From assembly GCA_023957995.1 (NCBI GenBank), contig JAMLGK010000024.1:1-33377 (forward strand): a DNA stretch of 33,377 nucleotides, read 5' to 3'. Below the pieces are notes generated by a model. It was not told where the DNA came from. It did not search any database and saw only the letters and a program-made list of their open reading frames with translations. Positions within the stretch are counted from its first letter, which is position 1, and each line of letters starts with the position of its first letter. Positions 1-10,518 of the stretch are shown piece after piece. Position numbers and translations under genes: made by a program. This DNA is from Microthrixaceae bacterium. GTDB lineage: Bacteria; Actinomycetota; Acidimicrobiia; Acidimicrobiales; Microtrichaceae.

Positions 1-1410
1 ACGGTCGACACCGACGGCGTGGACGCCACGGTCCACTGTGCGCAGGACGCCTTCGGCTCATGGTCCGTGACCCCGCCGGCCGAAAGGGCCGAGGCGCTGC
101 TCGCAGCCGCAGATGCGGTGGCAGCATCGGCTGGGCACAACGCTCCTCTGCTGGCGCGCGAGCTCGGCAAGACAGTGGCCGATTGCGAGGGAGAGATGGG
201 ATTCGCGGCTGCGTACCTGCGCCATGCCGTGGAGGCCTGGCAGCGGGTCGGGGCCAGCCGGGACGTCGACGACGAACTCGGGCGCCTGCGGGTCCTGCAG
301 GTCCCATTCGGGGTCTGCGTGGCGATCGTCCCCTGGAACGCCCCACTCATCCTGTCGATCCTCAAGGTCGCTCCCGCACTGGTGAGCGGCAACACGATCG
401 TCGTCAAACCCTCGCCCCTGGCGCCTCTGGCGGTCACGCAGTCCCTGGCTGCGATAGCGGCACTGCTTCCGCCGGGGGTGTTGTCGGTGTTGCACGGAGA
501 TGCGGAGGTCGGCGAGGCGCTCGTGGGTCATCAGCTGGTGCGGAAGGTGGCTTTCACCGGAGGTGGAGCGGTGGCTCGTTCGGTCGCGGCCACCGCAGCC
601 CGGAACGTCACGCCGGTGGTGCTGGAACTGGGTGGCAACGATGCCGCGGTCCTGCTCGACGATGCACCGTTCGGCGAGGAGCTCTACGAGCGACTCGTCT
701 GGGGGACCTTTCTCACCAGCGGACAGGTGTGCATGGCCGCGAAGAGGCTCTACGTGCCGGAGTCACGGGCCGGTGAGTTCATCGAGGGGTACCGGGCCGC
801 CGCCGATCGCCTGTTGGTCATGGGAGACCCGCTGGATCCCGAGGTGACCATCGGGCCGATGGCCTCTGCCGGTCAACGGGACCACGTCCTCCGACTGCTC
901 GACGATGCGCGCCGGCGCGGCGCGGACGTCCACGAGCTGGGCACGGTCGCCGCCGGCCTGGTCGAGGAGCGGGGGTGGTTCTGTCGGCCGACCCTGGTCA
1001 CCGGGCCATCGATGACCGGAGTCGACGACTCGGCGTCGGTGGCGATCGAGGAGCAGTTCGGCCCGACGGTTCCGGTTCTGACCTACTCGGATGAGCAGGA
1101 CCTCCTGGCGCGGGTCAACGCCGACCAGCACGGCCTCGCCTCATCGGTCTGGAGCATCGACGAGGACCGCGCCTTCGCCTTCGCCGAACGGATCGAGGCC
1201 GGGTTCACCTTCGTGAACTGCCACAACCGGGCGGGCATGTCGTTGCGGGCACCCTTCGGGGGAACGAAGCAGTCCGGCTACGGGCGTGAATTCGGTGATG
1301 AGGGCGTGGCCGAGTACTGCCAGAGCCACGCGATCCACGTTCCCGCTGCGATGCGACTGGGTGAGCGGGCACCCACCGAGTCGACCGCCGCGAGCGCGTA
1401 CCCGAGCTGA
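1..1410 (+). CDS. Aldehyde dehydrogenase, NAD(P)-dependent (5' end outside window)
   Basis: This is an oxidoreductase of the aldehyde dehydrogenase superfamily, which oxidises an aldehyde to an acid through a cysteine thiohemiacetal. The reading frame is open from base 1, and the first in-frame GTG (19) falls inside the usual N-terminal region, so roughly 20-40 residues probably lie upstream. Visible family landmarks are the PWNAP segment, the cofactor-binding KPSPLAP, the general-base Glu in VLELGGN (codon 625-627), the catalytic Cys in SGQVCMAA (codon 730-732), and the late EEQFGP and PFGGTKQSGYGRE motifs. All key residues are present. The substrate cannot be told from sequence; the FGGTKQSGYGRE ending is common in broad-range and betaine- or vanillin-type enzymes. 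A 49-bp gap with a hairpin separates it from the next gene on the same strand. Confidence 0.93.
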   Translation, partial: TVDTDGVDATVHCAQDAFGSWSVTPPAERAEALLAAADAVAASAGHNAPLLARELGKTVADCEGEMGFAAAYLRHAVEAWQRVGASRDVDDELGRLRVLQVPFGVCVAIVPWNAPLILSILKVAPALVSGNTIVVKPSPLAPLAVTQSLAAIAALLPPGVLSVLHGDAEVGEALVGHQLVRKVAFTGGGAVARSVAATAARNVTPVVLELGGNDAAVLLDDAPFGEELYERLVWGTFLTSGQVCMAAKRLYVPESRAGEFIEGYRAAADRLLVMGDPLDPEVTIGPMASAGQRDHVLRLLDDARRRGADVHELGTVAAGLVEERGWFCRPTLVTGPSMTGVDDSASVAIEEQFGPTVPVLTYSDEQDLLARVNADQHGLASSVWSIDEDRAFAFAERIEAGFTFVNCHNRAGMSLRAPFGGTKQSGYGREFGDEGVAEYCQSHAIHVPAAMRLGERAPTESTAASAYPS

Positions 1411-1414
1411 GGGA

Positions 1415-1445
1415 ACAATCCCCGTCGAGGTCGATCCGGGATTGT
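1415..1445. other. Inverted repeat between ALDH and acylase genes
   Basis: ACAATCCC (1415-1422) and GGGATTGT (1438-1445) form a perfect 8-bp inverted repeat with a 15-nt loop, 4 bp after the aldehyde dehydrogenase stop codon. No T-tract follows, so it may be an mRNA-stabilising or weak termination hairpin, or an operator for the acylase gene that starts 15 bp further on. Confidence 0.45.
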
Positions 1446-1459
1446 GCGAAGATCCACCG

Positions 1460-3970
1460 ATGGTGCGTCGTCCGAGGGTCCCGATCTGGTTGTCCATCGC
1501 TGCGGTACTCGCTCTGGTTGCAGGTGCCTGCACCGATTCCGGGGACTCCGCCGACAGCGGTGGAGCTGGAGACTCCTCGGAGGCCTCCGAGATCGAGGTG
1601 GGTCCCGACGGCTACGGAGCGGTGATCACCCGCACAGCTGACGGCGTCCCCCACATCAGGGCCGCAGATCTGGCCAGCGTGGCCTTCGGGCAGGGTTGGG
1701 CCTCGGCGGAGGATCATCCGTGTGATCTCGTGGACCAGGTCCTCCGGGTGAACTCCGAGCGGGCTGCAGCGCTCGGTCCCGGCGAGGACGACGAGAACGT
1801 CGAGAGTGACTTCGGTTGGGCGGCGCTCGGTGTGGCCGACGTGGCTGCTCAGAGCTGGGCGGAGGTGACCGACGACGAGAAGGACCTGATGGAAGGATTC
1901 ACCGCCGGGTGGAACGCGTCGTTCGAGGCACAGGGGGTCGACGGGATCGAGGACTGGTGCACCGGTGCCGACTGGATGCGGACCGTCACCGCCGAGGAGC
2001 TCTACACCTATTCGCGTTCGGTGTCCCTGCTCGCCTCGGGTGCACGCCTGATCGACTTCATCGCCACCGCGCAACCACCATCGGAGGACAACGCCGGGGG
2101 GTCGACCGAGGAGGGTGCCCTCGGCACCGGTTCCGCGGTTGATGCCCCGTTGGCGTCGAACGGGTGGGCCATCGGTTCGGAACGCTCCGCCGGCGGTGGC
2201 GGGATGCTGCTGGGGAATCCACACTTTCCCTGGATCGGCCAGCTCCGCTTCTCCGAGGTCCAGTTGACCACCGATGACGGGCTGGACGTCTACGGCGCGA
2301 TGTTGTTGGGCCTCCCGGGCGTCGGGATCGGTTTCACCGAGGGCGTGGCATGGACCCACACCGTGTCCGACGGGAACCGCTTCACCGGCTACGAGATGGA
2401 ACTCGCACCCGGTGACCCCACCAGCTACGTGATCGACGGCGAGGTGGTGCCCATGGACTCCCGCGAGATCACCGTCGAGGTCCTGGGGGAGGACGGCGAG
2501 CTGACCGATCAGACCCGGACCTACTGGTCGACCGAGTTCGGCCCCGTGCTCGACTTCCCCGGGGTCGGATGGAGCGACGAGGCGACCGTTTCCTATCGGG
2601 ACGCGAACCTCCACAACGACCGGTTGGTGTTGCAGTTCCTGGCCATGGACGAATCCGAGTCGTTGGCCGAGCTCCAGGCGGCGCAGAAGGAGTTCCAGGG
2701 GATCCCACTGTTCAACACCATCGCCGTGGATGCCGACGGCACCGCCTGGTACGCGGATACCTCCGCCACCCCGAACCTCTCCCCCGAGGCGATCGACGCC
2801 TACGAACAGCGCCTCGAAGCGGGTGGGCTCACCGCGTTGGCCAGGGAGGCGGGTGCAGTGCTCCTCGAGGGCAACACGTCGAGGGACCGCTGGGTGGAGG
2901 ACCCCGCCGCTCCCTGGCCCGGTGTGCTGCCCTGGGTGGACCTGCCGTCGGTGGAACGCAACGACTACGTGATGAACGCCAATGACAGCTACTGGCTGCC
3001 CAACGCCGAGCTGACCGTCTACGGCGACTACTCGCCGTTGCAGGGCGATGCCGGAACGCAGCGAAGCGTCAGGACACTCGAGAACCTCGCGGTGCTGGCC
3101 GACACGGATCCTTCGGGACCGGCGGGGGAGGACGCCAGGTTCGACCTCGAGGAGCTCATGGCGGCGGCATTGGCCGACGGTGCATACACCTCGCGACAGT
3201 GGCTCGACGGGGTGGTCGAGCGCTGTGGTGCCGCGGTGGGACCGGTGGCCAACGCAGAGATCCTGGATCCCGACGGCGGTGTCTACGTGCCGGCTGGCTC
3301 GGTGGATCTGGCTCCGGCCTGCGAGGTTCTGGGCAGCTGGGACGGCCGCTACGACGTCGACAGCGTGGGTGCGGTCCTGTGGCGTGAGTTCACCGAGCGG
3401 GTGGACTACGACGAACTCTGGGCCGTCGCCTTCGACGAGGGCTCTGCGGGTTCCACTCCTTCCGGTCTCGGCCCAGCGCCCGACGGCGGCGAGGACCCGG
3501 TGCTGGGAGGCCTGGCGGACGCGGTGGCCCTTCTCACGAAGGCCGGGATCGCGCTGGATGCACCCCTGGGCGAACTCCAGTACGACGGTCGTGTACCGGA
3601 CCAACGGCTGCCGGTGCCGGGCGGGCTCGGTGGCGAGGGTGTGACCAACGTGGTCAGCGACGGTCGGGATTCGTCGGACACCACCCAGACACAACCCGAG
3701 TGGCCCGAGGAGGTCGCGGAGGACTCCACGCTCACCACCGACGGCTATCCCATCAGCTACGGGACGAGCTTCCTGATGGCGGTCGAGTACACCGACGACG
3801 GCCCGCGGGCGCGCACGATCCTCACCTACGGCCAGGTCGGTGACCCGGAGCTGCCCGGGTTCACCGCCGGGGTGAAGGACTTCGCCGCGAAGCAGTGGAA
3901 GACCGTCGCCTTCACCGCGGAGGACCTCGCGGAGGCCCCCGACACGACCGTCACCGAGGTGTCCGCCTGA
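1460..3970 (+). CDS. Penicillin acylase family (Ntn-hydrolase) lipoprotein, PvdQ/aculeacin-acylase-like
   Basis: A predicted exported N-acyl amide hydrolase of 836 aa. The ATG at 1460 was chosen because it gives a lipoprotein signal peptide (MVRRPR, a hydrophobic core, then AGAC with Cys24); the open frame upstream lacks such features and overlaps the previous gene. Penicillin acylases mature by autocleavage before a nucleophilic Ser. The matching site is ASNGWAIG, with Ser233 becoming the beta-chain N-terminus, followed by LLGNPHFPW, a signature of the acyl-homoserine-lactone and aculeacin acylase branch rather than of penicillin G acylase. WTHTVSDGNRF carries the conserved beta-chain His. 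Length and layout (alpha about 200, beta about 600 aa) fit the family. Likely roles are removal of fatty-acyl groups from signalling lactones, lipopeptides or other N-acyl compounds outside the cell; the real substrate is unknown. Confidence 0.9.
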   Translation: MVRRPRVPIWLSIAAVLALVAGACTDSGDSADSGGAGDSSEASEIEVGPDGYGAVITRTADGVPHIRAADLASVAFGQGWASAEDHPCDLVDQVLRVNSERAAALGPGEDDENVESDFGWAALGVADVAAQSWAEVTDDEKDLMEGFTAGWNASFEAQGVDGIEDWCTGADWMRTVTAEELYTYSRSVSLLASGARLIDFIATAQPPSEDNAGGSTEEGALGTGSAVDAPLASNGWAIGSERSAGGGGMLLGNPHFPWIGQLRFSEVQLTTDDGLDVYGAMLLGLPGVGIGFTEGVAWTHTVSDGNRFTGYEMELAPGDPTSYVIDGEVVPMDSREITVEVLGEDGELTDQTRTYWSTEFGPVLDFPGVGWSDEATVSYRDANLHNDRLVLQFLAMDESESLAELQAAQKEFQGIPLFNTIAVDADGTAWYADTSATPNLSPEAIDAYEQRLEAGGLTALAREAGAVLLEGNTSRDRWVEDPAAPWPGVLPWVDLPSVERNDYVMNANDSYWLPNAELTVYGDYSPLQGDAGTQRSVRTLENLAVLADTDPSGPAGEDARFDLEELMAAALADGAYTSRQWLDGVVERCGAAVGPVANAEILDPDGGVYVPAGSVDLAPACEVLGSWDGRYDVDSVGAVLWREFTERVDYDELWAVAFDEGSAGSTPSGLGPAPDGGEDPVLGGLADAVALLTKAGIALDAPLGELQYDGRVPDQRLPVPGGLGGEGVTNVVSDGRDSSDTTQTQPEWPEEVAEDSTLTTDGYPISYGTSFLMAVEYTDDGPRARTILTYGQVGDPELPGFTAGVKDFAAKQWKTVAFTAEDLAEAPDTTVTEVSA

Positions 3971-4016
3971 GGGGCCCTGTTGGGTGAGGTGGCCGGGTTG
4001 CTGACAACCTCTTGAG

Positions 4017-5150
4017 GTGAACACGCTCGACATCGGATCAGTGGTCGTGGACCCACCGGTGGTCCTCGCCCCCATGGCCGGAGTGACCGATGCACCCTTC
4101 AGGGTGTTGTGCGCCTCCTTCGGCGGTGGCCTGTTCGTCAACCAGATGGTGACAGCTCGGGCACTGGTCGAGGGTCACGAGTCCAGTTGGGACCTCGCGC
4201 GCTTCCATCCTGCGGAACGGACACGCTCACTGCAGCTCTACGGCACCGACGCCCACTATGTGTCCGAGGCCGTCCGGAGGCTGGTGGGCCAAGACATGGT
4301 CGACCACCTCGATCTCAACTTCGGTTGCCCCGCTCCGAAGGTCACCCGCAACGGCGGTGGGGCGGCGCTCCCGTACAAGCGCCGCCTGCTCGCCCGCGTC
4401 ATCGGTGCGGCGGTGGATGCCGCTGCTTCGGAGTCGGGCGGGTCGGTACCGGTGACCGTGAAGTTCCGCATGGGCATCGACGACGAGCACCTCACCTACA
4501 TGGACGCCGGGCGCATCGCCGAGTCCGAGGGAGCAGCCGCGGTGGCACTCCACGCGAGGACGGCGCTCGACCACTACGGACCCCCGGCACGCTGGGGCGC
4601 GATCGCAGAGCTGAAGGACGCGGTGAGAACGATCCCGGTGCTCGGCAACGGTGATGTGATGACCGCTCGTGACGCCACCGCAATGGTGGCCGACACCGGA
4701 TGCGACGGTGTCGTGATCGGACGGGGCTGTCTGGGGCGCCCCTGGATCTTCGGGGAGCTGGAGGCAGCGCTGCGCGGAGATCCGGTGCCCGGGTCGCCGC
4801 GGTTGGGTGTGGTGGCAGATGTCGTGCGCCGCCACGTCGGGCTCCTGGTGGAGTGGCACGGCGGGGAGCACCGCCTGACCGCGTTCCGCAAGCACCTCTC
4901 CTGGTACCTGAAGGGGTATCCGGTGGGTCCCGAGGTGAGACGCATGGCCAGCCAGATCGACTCCGTGGCCGACGTGGAGCGGCTGTTGGATCGGTTGGAC
5001 CCCGACGCTCCTGCGCCCGAGGGTGCCGCAGGCTTCAACCGCAGCCACTCGAATCCCCTCAGGCGGGTCGCCCTACCGGATCGATGGCTCGAGGATCCCG
5101 AGGACATCCCAGGGGTGAGCGCCCCGATCGCGGTCCCGTCCGGAGGCTGA
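4017..5150 (+). CDS. dus: tRNA-dihydrouridine synthase
   Basis: An FMN-dependent enzyme that reduces uridine to dihydrouridine in tRNA D-loops, using NADPH. The 377-residue protein has the TIM-barrel opening PPVVLAPMAGVTDAPFR, the catalytic Cys104 in DLNFGCPAPKV, a phosphate-binding VTVKFRMGIDD strand, HART, and the late GNGDV and GVVIGRG FMN-binding segments. The C-terminal helical tRNA-binding domain (about 250-340) includes FRKHLSWYLKG. The start is GTG at 4017; there is no good Shine-Dalgarno sequence, and a small GGTTG-CTGA-CAACC hairpin lies at 3996-4009 just before it. The subfamily is DusB-like by length and by the RKHLSWY motif. The stop codon lies in a 21-bp tandem duplication. Confidence 0.95.
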   Translation: MNTLDIGSVVVDPPVVLAPMAGVTDAPFRVLCASFGGGLFVNQMVTARALVEGHESSWDLARFHPAERTRSLQLYGTDAHYVSEAVRRLVGQDMVDHLDLNFGCPAPKVTRNGGGAALPYKRRLLARVIGAAVDAAASESGGSVPVTVKFRMGIDDEHLTYMDAGRIAESEGAAAVALHARTALDHYGPPARWGAIAELKDAVRTIPVLGNGDVMTARDATAMVADTGCDGVVIGRGCLGRPWIFGELEAALRGDPVPGSPRLGVVADVVRRHVGLLVEWHGGEHRLTAFRKHLSWYLKGYPVGPEVRRMASQIDSVADVERLLDRLDPDAPAPEGAAGFNRSHSNPLRRVALPDRWLEDPEDIPGVSAPIAVPSGG

Positions 5151-5174
5151 ACAGTCCCGTCCGGAGGCTGGGCA
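5133..5174. repeat. Two-copy 21-bp tandem duplication across the dus stop codon
   Basis: Bases 5133-5153 and 5154-5174 are identical except in the last five positions (TGAACA versus TGGGCA). The first copy contains the dus stop TGA; the second copy repeats the last codons (VPSGG) in frame but reads TGG in place of the stop. It looks like a fairly recent duplication of the gene end. Confidence 0.9.
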
Positions 5175-5196
5175 GAGCTGCCGGCGTCAGCCTTTT
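5166..5196 (+). terminator. Probable intrinsic terminator after dus
   Basis: GGCTG (5166-5170) can pair with CAGCC (5188-5192), enclosing a second stem GGCA/TGCC (5171-5174 with 5179-5182), and TTTT (5193-5196) follows at once. It lies between the convergent dus and amidase genes and overlaps the amidase stop codon. Confidence 0.5.
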
Positions 5197-6605
5197 GCGA
5201 GCGGATCCGGAAGGGCCCGTTCGTGCCAGCGGACCTCGGACTCGAGTTGCGACGCCAACCGGATGAGCACGGCCTCGTCGAACGGTGGGGCGGCGACCTG
5301 TACACCCACCGGAAGTCCGGCATCCGACATGCTCACCGGAAGGCTCATGGCCGGTTGCCCGGTGACGTTGAACAGAGCGGTGTATGCGGCCATCGGCGTC
5401 GAGTTGGACAGAGGTGCGGACGGGTCGGCATCGGCGCCCTCCCAGATCGTTCCCACCAGCGGTGGCTCGACCGCCATGGAGGGGCTCAACAGCAGGTCGA
5501 AATCGGTACCGAACGGCGCGGTGAACTTCCGGGAGGCCTCCTGGAGCTGCATGACCGACTCCGAGAACACGATCGAGTCGTTGGCGAGGGCACTCTGCCG
5601 GTTGGCCTGGTTGTGCGGCTCCAGCAGCTCCAGGTCGACCAGGTCGATGCCGGCCGAGATGGTTGCCCAGACGGTCAGGAAGCCCGTCAGGAACGCGTAC
5701 GGATCCGGCCACTCGACAGGAGTCGTGTCGATCTCGTGGCCCATTCCCTCGAGCAGCTCCGCGGTGCTCTCGACGGCTTCGACGCATGCCTGGTCGGGCT
5801 CGATGCCGACGGCGTTTGCGGTGGACACCCGGATTCGGAGTCGACCGGGATCCGTCCCGACCTCGGCGGCCAGGGGTCGCTGCAGGGGCGGTGCCACCGC
5901 CCAGGCTCCCGGGTCCGGTGCTGCCATCACGTCGACGATGGCTGCCTGGTCCGCGACGGTACGGGTGAGCACACCCTGGGTGGAGGCGCCGGTCATCTTG
6001 GTCAGCCTCGCCGTTATCCGGTGTCGGGAGGCCTTCAGTCCGACGAGGCCGTTGCAGCTGGCCGGGATCCGGATCGATCCGCCCCCATCGGAGGAGTGCG
6101 CGGCCGGGAGGATGCCCGCAGCCACCGCGGCGCCCGCACCGCCGGAGGATCCGCCCGGGGTGTGATCTGTGTTCCACGGGTTCCGGGTCACCCCGAAGCG
6201 CTCCGATTCGGTCATCGGGATGGTTCCGAACTCCGGTGTCGTGGTCTTGCCGCTGATCACGAACCCGGCACCACGCAGGCGCGCGACGGCCAGCTCGTCA
6301 TTGTGAGCGGGCTCTGTGGATGTGGCCCTCGAACCGTGGCTGGTCGGCCAGCCCGCCACATCGTTCAGGTCCTTGATCAGCATCGGTACCCCTGCGAACG
6401 GCCCGGGGTCGTTCCCGGCGCGCAGCGATCCATCGATCGCGGCGGCCTCAGCGAGGGCACGCTCGTCATCGCGGAAGCACACCGCGTTGAGCGCGGTGTC
6501 GAAGTGGTCGATGTCGGCCAGGTGCGCCTGCATGACCTCGACCGCGCTGCGTTCCCCGGCGCGTATCGATCGTGCGATTTCTTCGGCGGTTTCGGTGCTT
6601 GGCAT
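5187..6605 (-). CDS. Amidase signature family hydrolase
   Basis: A cytoplasmic amide hydrolase of 472 aa. The Ser-cisSer-Lys triad is visible: Lys78 in PMLIKDLND, cis-Ser153 in [12 protein letters not shown], and nucleophile Ser177 in [10 protein letters not shown]. The ATG at 6605 is preferred over the longer frame from 6716 because the protein then starts directly with the family N-terminus ([14 protein letters not shown]) and a -10 box (TACGGT) lies 6 nt upstream, as in a leaderless transcript. Free-standing amidases of this size act on aryl or aliphatic amides. It is not obviously GatA, since no gatB or gatC neighbours exist and length and context differ. It is convergent with dus and divergent from the leuA leader. 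Confidence 0.92.
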   Translation of the reverse strand: MPSTETAEEIARSIRAGERSAVEVMQAHLADIDHFDTALNAVCFRDDERALAEAAAIDGSLRAGNDPGPFAGVPMLIKDLNDVAGWPTSHGSRATSTEPAHNDELAVARLRGAGFVISGKTTTPEFGTIPMTESERFGVTRNPWNTDHTPGGSSGGAGAAVAAGILPAAHSSDGGGSIRIPASCNGLVGLKASRHRITARLTKMTGASTQGVLTRTVADQAAIVDVMAAPDPGAWAVAPPLQRPLAAEVGTDPGRLRIRVSTANAVGIEPDQACVEAVESTAELLEGMGHEIDTTPVEWPDPYAFLTGFLTVWATISAGIDLVDLELLEPHNQANRQSALANDSIVFSESVMQLQEASRKFTAPFGTDFDLLLSPSMAVEPPLVGTIWEGADADPSAPLSNSTPMAAYTALFNVTGQPAMSLPVSMSDAGLPVGVQVAAPPFDEAVLIRLASQLESEVRWHERALPDPLAKG

Positions 6606-6608
6606 GTT

Positions 6609-6634
6609 GGCACCGTAACGGAGATACCGGTGCC
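6609..6634 (-). promoter_or_regulatory. Amidase -10 box inside an inverted repeat
   Basis: On the minus strand TACGGT (6617-6612) is a good -10 box 6 nt before the amidase ATG, predicting a leaderless mRNA. It overlaps one arm of a 7-bp inverted repeat, GGCACCG (6609-6615) and CGGTGCC (6628-6634), with 12 nt between the arms, a plausible operator. No clear -35 box is visible. Confidence 0.5.
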
Positions 6635-6672
6635 GGAACCCGGATCCGGGCGGCTGCTCCCGGGCAGGTGCG

Positions 6673-6701
6673 TTGCGTGGGCCCCTCCGAGTGCGTACCA
6701 T
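6673..6701 (+). promoter_or_regulatory. Promoter of the leu leader / leuA unit
   Basis: A -35 box TTGCGT (6673-6678), an exact 17-nt spacer and a -10 box TACCAT (6696-6701). The first base of the leader peptide ATG (6710) is 9 nt past the -10 box, so transcription should start at or next to that A and the leader would be translated from a leaderless mRNA. Confidence 0.7.
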
Positions 6702-6709
6702 TGGATGCG

Positions 6710-6748
6710 ATGACATCCCGAGCCCTCGCCCTCCTGCTGCTGACCTAG
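6710..6748 (+). CDS. leuL: Leucine leader peptide (12 aa)
   Basis: A 12-codon ORF encoding MTSRALALLLLT, with five Leu codons of which four are consecutive (CTC CTG CTG CTG, 6731-6742), ending in TAG at 6746. It starts at the predicted transcription start and is followed by a terminator hairpin and then by leuA, the first enzyme of leucine synthesis. Ribosome stalling at the Leu run when charged tRNA-Leu is scarce would control leuA read-through. Short Leu-rich leaders before leuA are known in actinobacteria; this one was identified from sequence alone. Confidence 0.82.
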   Translation: MTSRALALLLLT

Positions 6749-8650
<1,902 letters not shown>

Positions 8651-8664
8651 ACCCCGGGCGCGCG

Positions 8665-8684
8665 GGTGCTGAGGACTCAGCGCC
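8665..8684. terminator. Hairpin between convergent leuA and CBS genes
   Basis: GGTGCTGA (8665-8672) can pair with TCAGCGCC (8677-8684) around a GGAC loop, 8 bp with one wobble. It lies 15 bp after leuA and overlaps the stop codon of the CBS gene. There is no T-tract, so termination is a guess from position and symmetry. Confidence 0.4.
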
Positions 8685-9111
8685 CTGTGGCGATGTAGTC
8701 GTGCAGCGCTTCGGACTCGGCCTCGAGTTCGCCGACACGGTGCTTGACCACGTCGCCGATCGAGATGATGCCTGCCAGCGATCCGTCCGCGAGCACGGGC
8801 AGATGACGCATCCGGTACTCGGTCATCACCCGCATCAGGTCGTCACAGGTGTCGGTGGGTGCACAGGTGCGCACCTCGGTCGTCATGATCTCCGAGACGG
8901 TCTCGTCGAGTGCCTGTGCTCCGCGTTCGGCGAGCCTGCGCACGATGTCGCGCTCGGAGACGATGCCGTCTATGGAGGCTCCGTCGACGGACACCACCAG
9001 CGCTCCGACCCCGCGCAGGCGGAGCTCTCCGGCCGCCTCGGCGAGGGTCGCGTGGCCATCGATGGTGGCGACGTTGGAACCCTTCTGTTCGAGAATCGTG
9101 GCTACCCGCAT
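8677..9111 (-). CDS. CBS-domain pair protein
   Basis: A stand-alone Bateman module of 144 aa: CBS1 about residues 8-62 (LAEAAGELRLRGVGALVV, then GIVSERDIVRRLAERG) and CBS2 about 75-130 (LMRVMTEYRMRHLPVLADG, then GIISIGDVVKHRVGELE). Such pairs bind adenine nucleotides and act as small energy or redox sensors, or bind partner proteins; no catalytic domain is attached. A GGGGG ribosome-site-like run lies 4-9 nt before the ATG at 9111, and a TATCCT -10 box lies about 36 nt upstream. The neighbours do not reveal a partner. Confidence 0.92.
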   Translation of the reverse strand: MRVATILEQKGSNVATIDGHATLAEAAGELRLRGVGALVVSVDGASIDGIVSERDIVRRLAERGAQALDETVSEIMTTEVRTCAPTDTCDDLMRVMTEYRMRHLPVLADGSLAGIISIGDVVKHRVGELEAESEALHDYIATGR

Positions 9112-9147
9112 GGTGCACCCCCGTGTACCGGCTGTTCCCTCCGGCCA

Positions 9148-9153
9148 AGGATA
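9148..9153 (-). promoter_or_regulatory. -10 box upstream of the CBS gene
   Basis: TATCCT on the minus strand (9153-9148) matches TAnnnT and would start transcription about 30 nt before the ATG at 9111. No convincing -35 box is seen at the right spacing. Confidence 0.4.
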
Positions 9154-9218
9154 CGCACCCCGACGGCGCAGATGTCGGCGCCTCTGATCACGACTCCGCC
9201 CGGCCCGGCGCAGAACGA

Positions 9219-10511
9219 TCAGGGTTCGTTGATCCCGTTGTCCACGACCTCGCCGGTCGTGGCGGTGGAGCCATCATCTTCGGAACCGCTGTTGTCCCCG
9301 GAGCTGCCGTCGTCCTCGGAGCTGCCGTCGTCCTCGGAGCTGTTGGCGGAGTTCTCCGACTCGAGCCGGCCGAGGGCCCCGAAGGCACTGACCGCGTCGA
9401 GGCATTCCCCTTCGATGCCCTTCATGGCGAGGACTCGGCGGACCGAGGCCTCGACCTGCTCCTCGGGGATGCGGCCTTCATCGATGGCGGCGGTCAGCTG
9501 GTCATGCGCGTCGGAGACCACGTCGGTACCGGACAGCAGCGCGATGTCGGCCCCGGCGGAGATGGCGGTCTCCGCCGCGTCCGCCTGGGTCATCTTGTTG
9601 ACCACTGCGCCCATGCCCAACGAATCGGTGATGACGACCCCTTCGAAGCCCTGGCGGCCGCGCAGTTCCTCTGTGATGGCCGGGCGTGACAGCGAAGCTG
9701 GCTCGCCTTGCGCCGTGAGCCCGGGCACCTCGGCATGGGCCACCATCACAGCGGGCACACCACCGGAGATCGCGGGTTCGAACGCGGCCATGTCCGATGC
9801 GCGCAGTTCATCCACCGGAGCCAGGACCGGGAGCGTCTCGTGGGGATCCACCTCGGTTCCGCCGATCCCCGGCCAGTGCTTGACCACCGGAGTCACTCCG
9901 GCATCGGAGTTGGCGCGGGCGACCGCTGCCGCGAACTGGCCCACCAGGGCGGGATCGTCGCCGAAGGTGCGACTGCCGAGCACCTGGTTGTCGCCGACGT
10001 CGGCCACCGGCGCGAAGTTCATCGTCACGCCCAGCTCCGCCATTCTCTCGGCGTGTTCTCCCACCACCGCGGCTGCTTCGGAGGGAGATCCTTCTGCCAG
10101 GTCACGCGCTGAAGCGAGTCGACCTGCGGAGTAGCGCAGTCGTTGGACCGTCCCGCCCTCCTCGTCCACGGCAACGGTTGCCGGTAGGGGGACCTCAGCG
10201 GTGACCTCGGCGAGTATCTCCGCGATGTCACTTCGTTGGTTTCCCTTGAGCCCGAACCCGCCGATGATGCCCTGTCGTATCGGTTCCGCAGCGGAATTCG
10301 GGTCCTCCACCATCACCATCAGCAGCTGTGAGGCCTGCGCGCCGGTCGGCAGGGTGGCCGCGCAGTCCGGCGGTGTCGTGGTGGTCGGAGCGGTCGAGGC
10401 GGTCGTGGTGGTGGCGTCGGTGGCGACCTGGGTCCGAGATGTGCCGGCGCATCCCGTTGCAGCCAGTACGGCGACGAGCAGCACCCGTGAACCGCTGTAG
10501 GGAACCCTCAC
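9219..10511 (-). CDS. Glycoside hydrolase family 3 lipoprotein, beta-N-acetylhexosaminidase (NagZ-like)
   Basis: A 430-aa exported hydrolase expected to remove N-acetylglucosamine from peptidoglycan fragments or similar sugars. The GTG at 10511 was chosen because it starts a lipoprotein signal peptide (VRVPYSGSRVLL, then ATGC with Cys21) and lies 7 nt after a -10 box; the frame further upstream has no such features. A Thr-rich linker (about 25-45) precedes the barrel. The NagZ motif is present as KHWPGIGGTEVDPHETLP, keeping the Asp and His of the catalytic dyad (DPH where DSH or DTH is usual), and TDSLGMGAV carries the nucleophile Asp. The last 45 residues are an acidic Ser/Asp/Glu/Gly tail that includes an 18-bp tandem duplication, unusual for the family. 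Confidence 0.9.
   Translation of the reverse strand: MRVPYSGSRVLLVAVLAATGCAGTSRTQVATDATTTTASTAPTTTTPPDCAATLPTGAQASQLLMVMVEDPNSAAEPIRQGIIGGFGLKGNQRSDIAEILAEVTAEVPLPATVAVDEEGGTVQRLRYSAGRLASARDLAEGSPSEAAAVVGEHAERMAELGVTMNFAPVADVGDNQVLGSRTFGDDPALVGQFAAAVARANSDAGVTPVVKHWPGIGGTEVDPHETLPVLAPVDELRASDMAAFEPAISGGVPAVMVAHAEVPGLTAQGEPASLSRPAITEELRGRQGFEGVVITDSLGMGAVVNKMTQADAAETAISAGADIALLSGTDVVSDAHDQLTAAIDEGRIPEEQVEASVRRVLAMKGIEGECLDAVSAFGALGRLESENSANSSEDDGSSEDDGSSGDNSGSEDDGSTATTGEVVDNGINEP
9301..9342. repeat. 18-bp tandem duplication in the GH3 tail
   Basis: GAGCTGCCGTCGTCCTCG occurs at 9301-9318 and 9319-9336, and a partial third copy (GAGCTG) follows. It is in frame and encodes the repeated SSEDDG of the acidic C-terminal tail of the glycosidase. 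Confidence 0.88.
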
Positions 10512-10518
10512 CGACGCG

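Noticed and set aside
1205..4141. 978-codon open frame on the minus strand
   Set aside because: It is antisense to the acylase gene, rich in His/Arg/Gly as expected for GC-rich shadows, and has no domain or signal; the plus-strand frame carries clear family motifs.
5223..6713. 496-codon plus-strand open frame
   Set aside because: Antisense to the amidase gene, whose catalytic triad is intact in the other frame.
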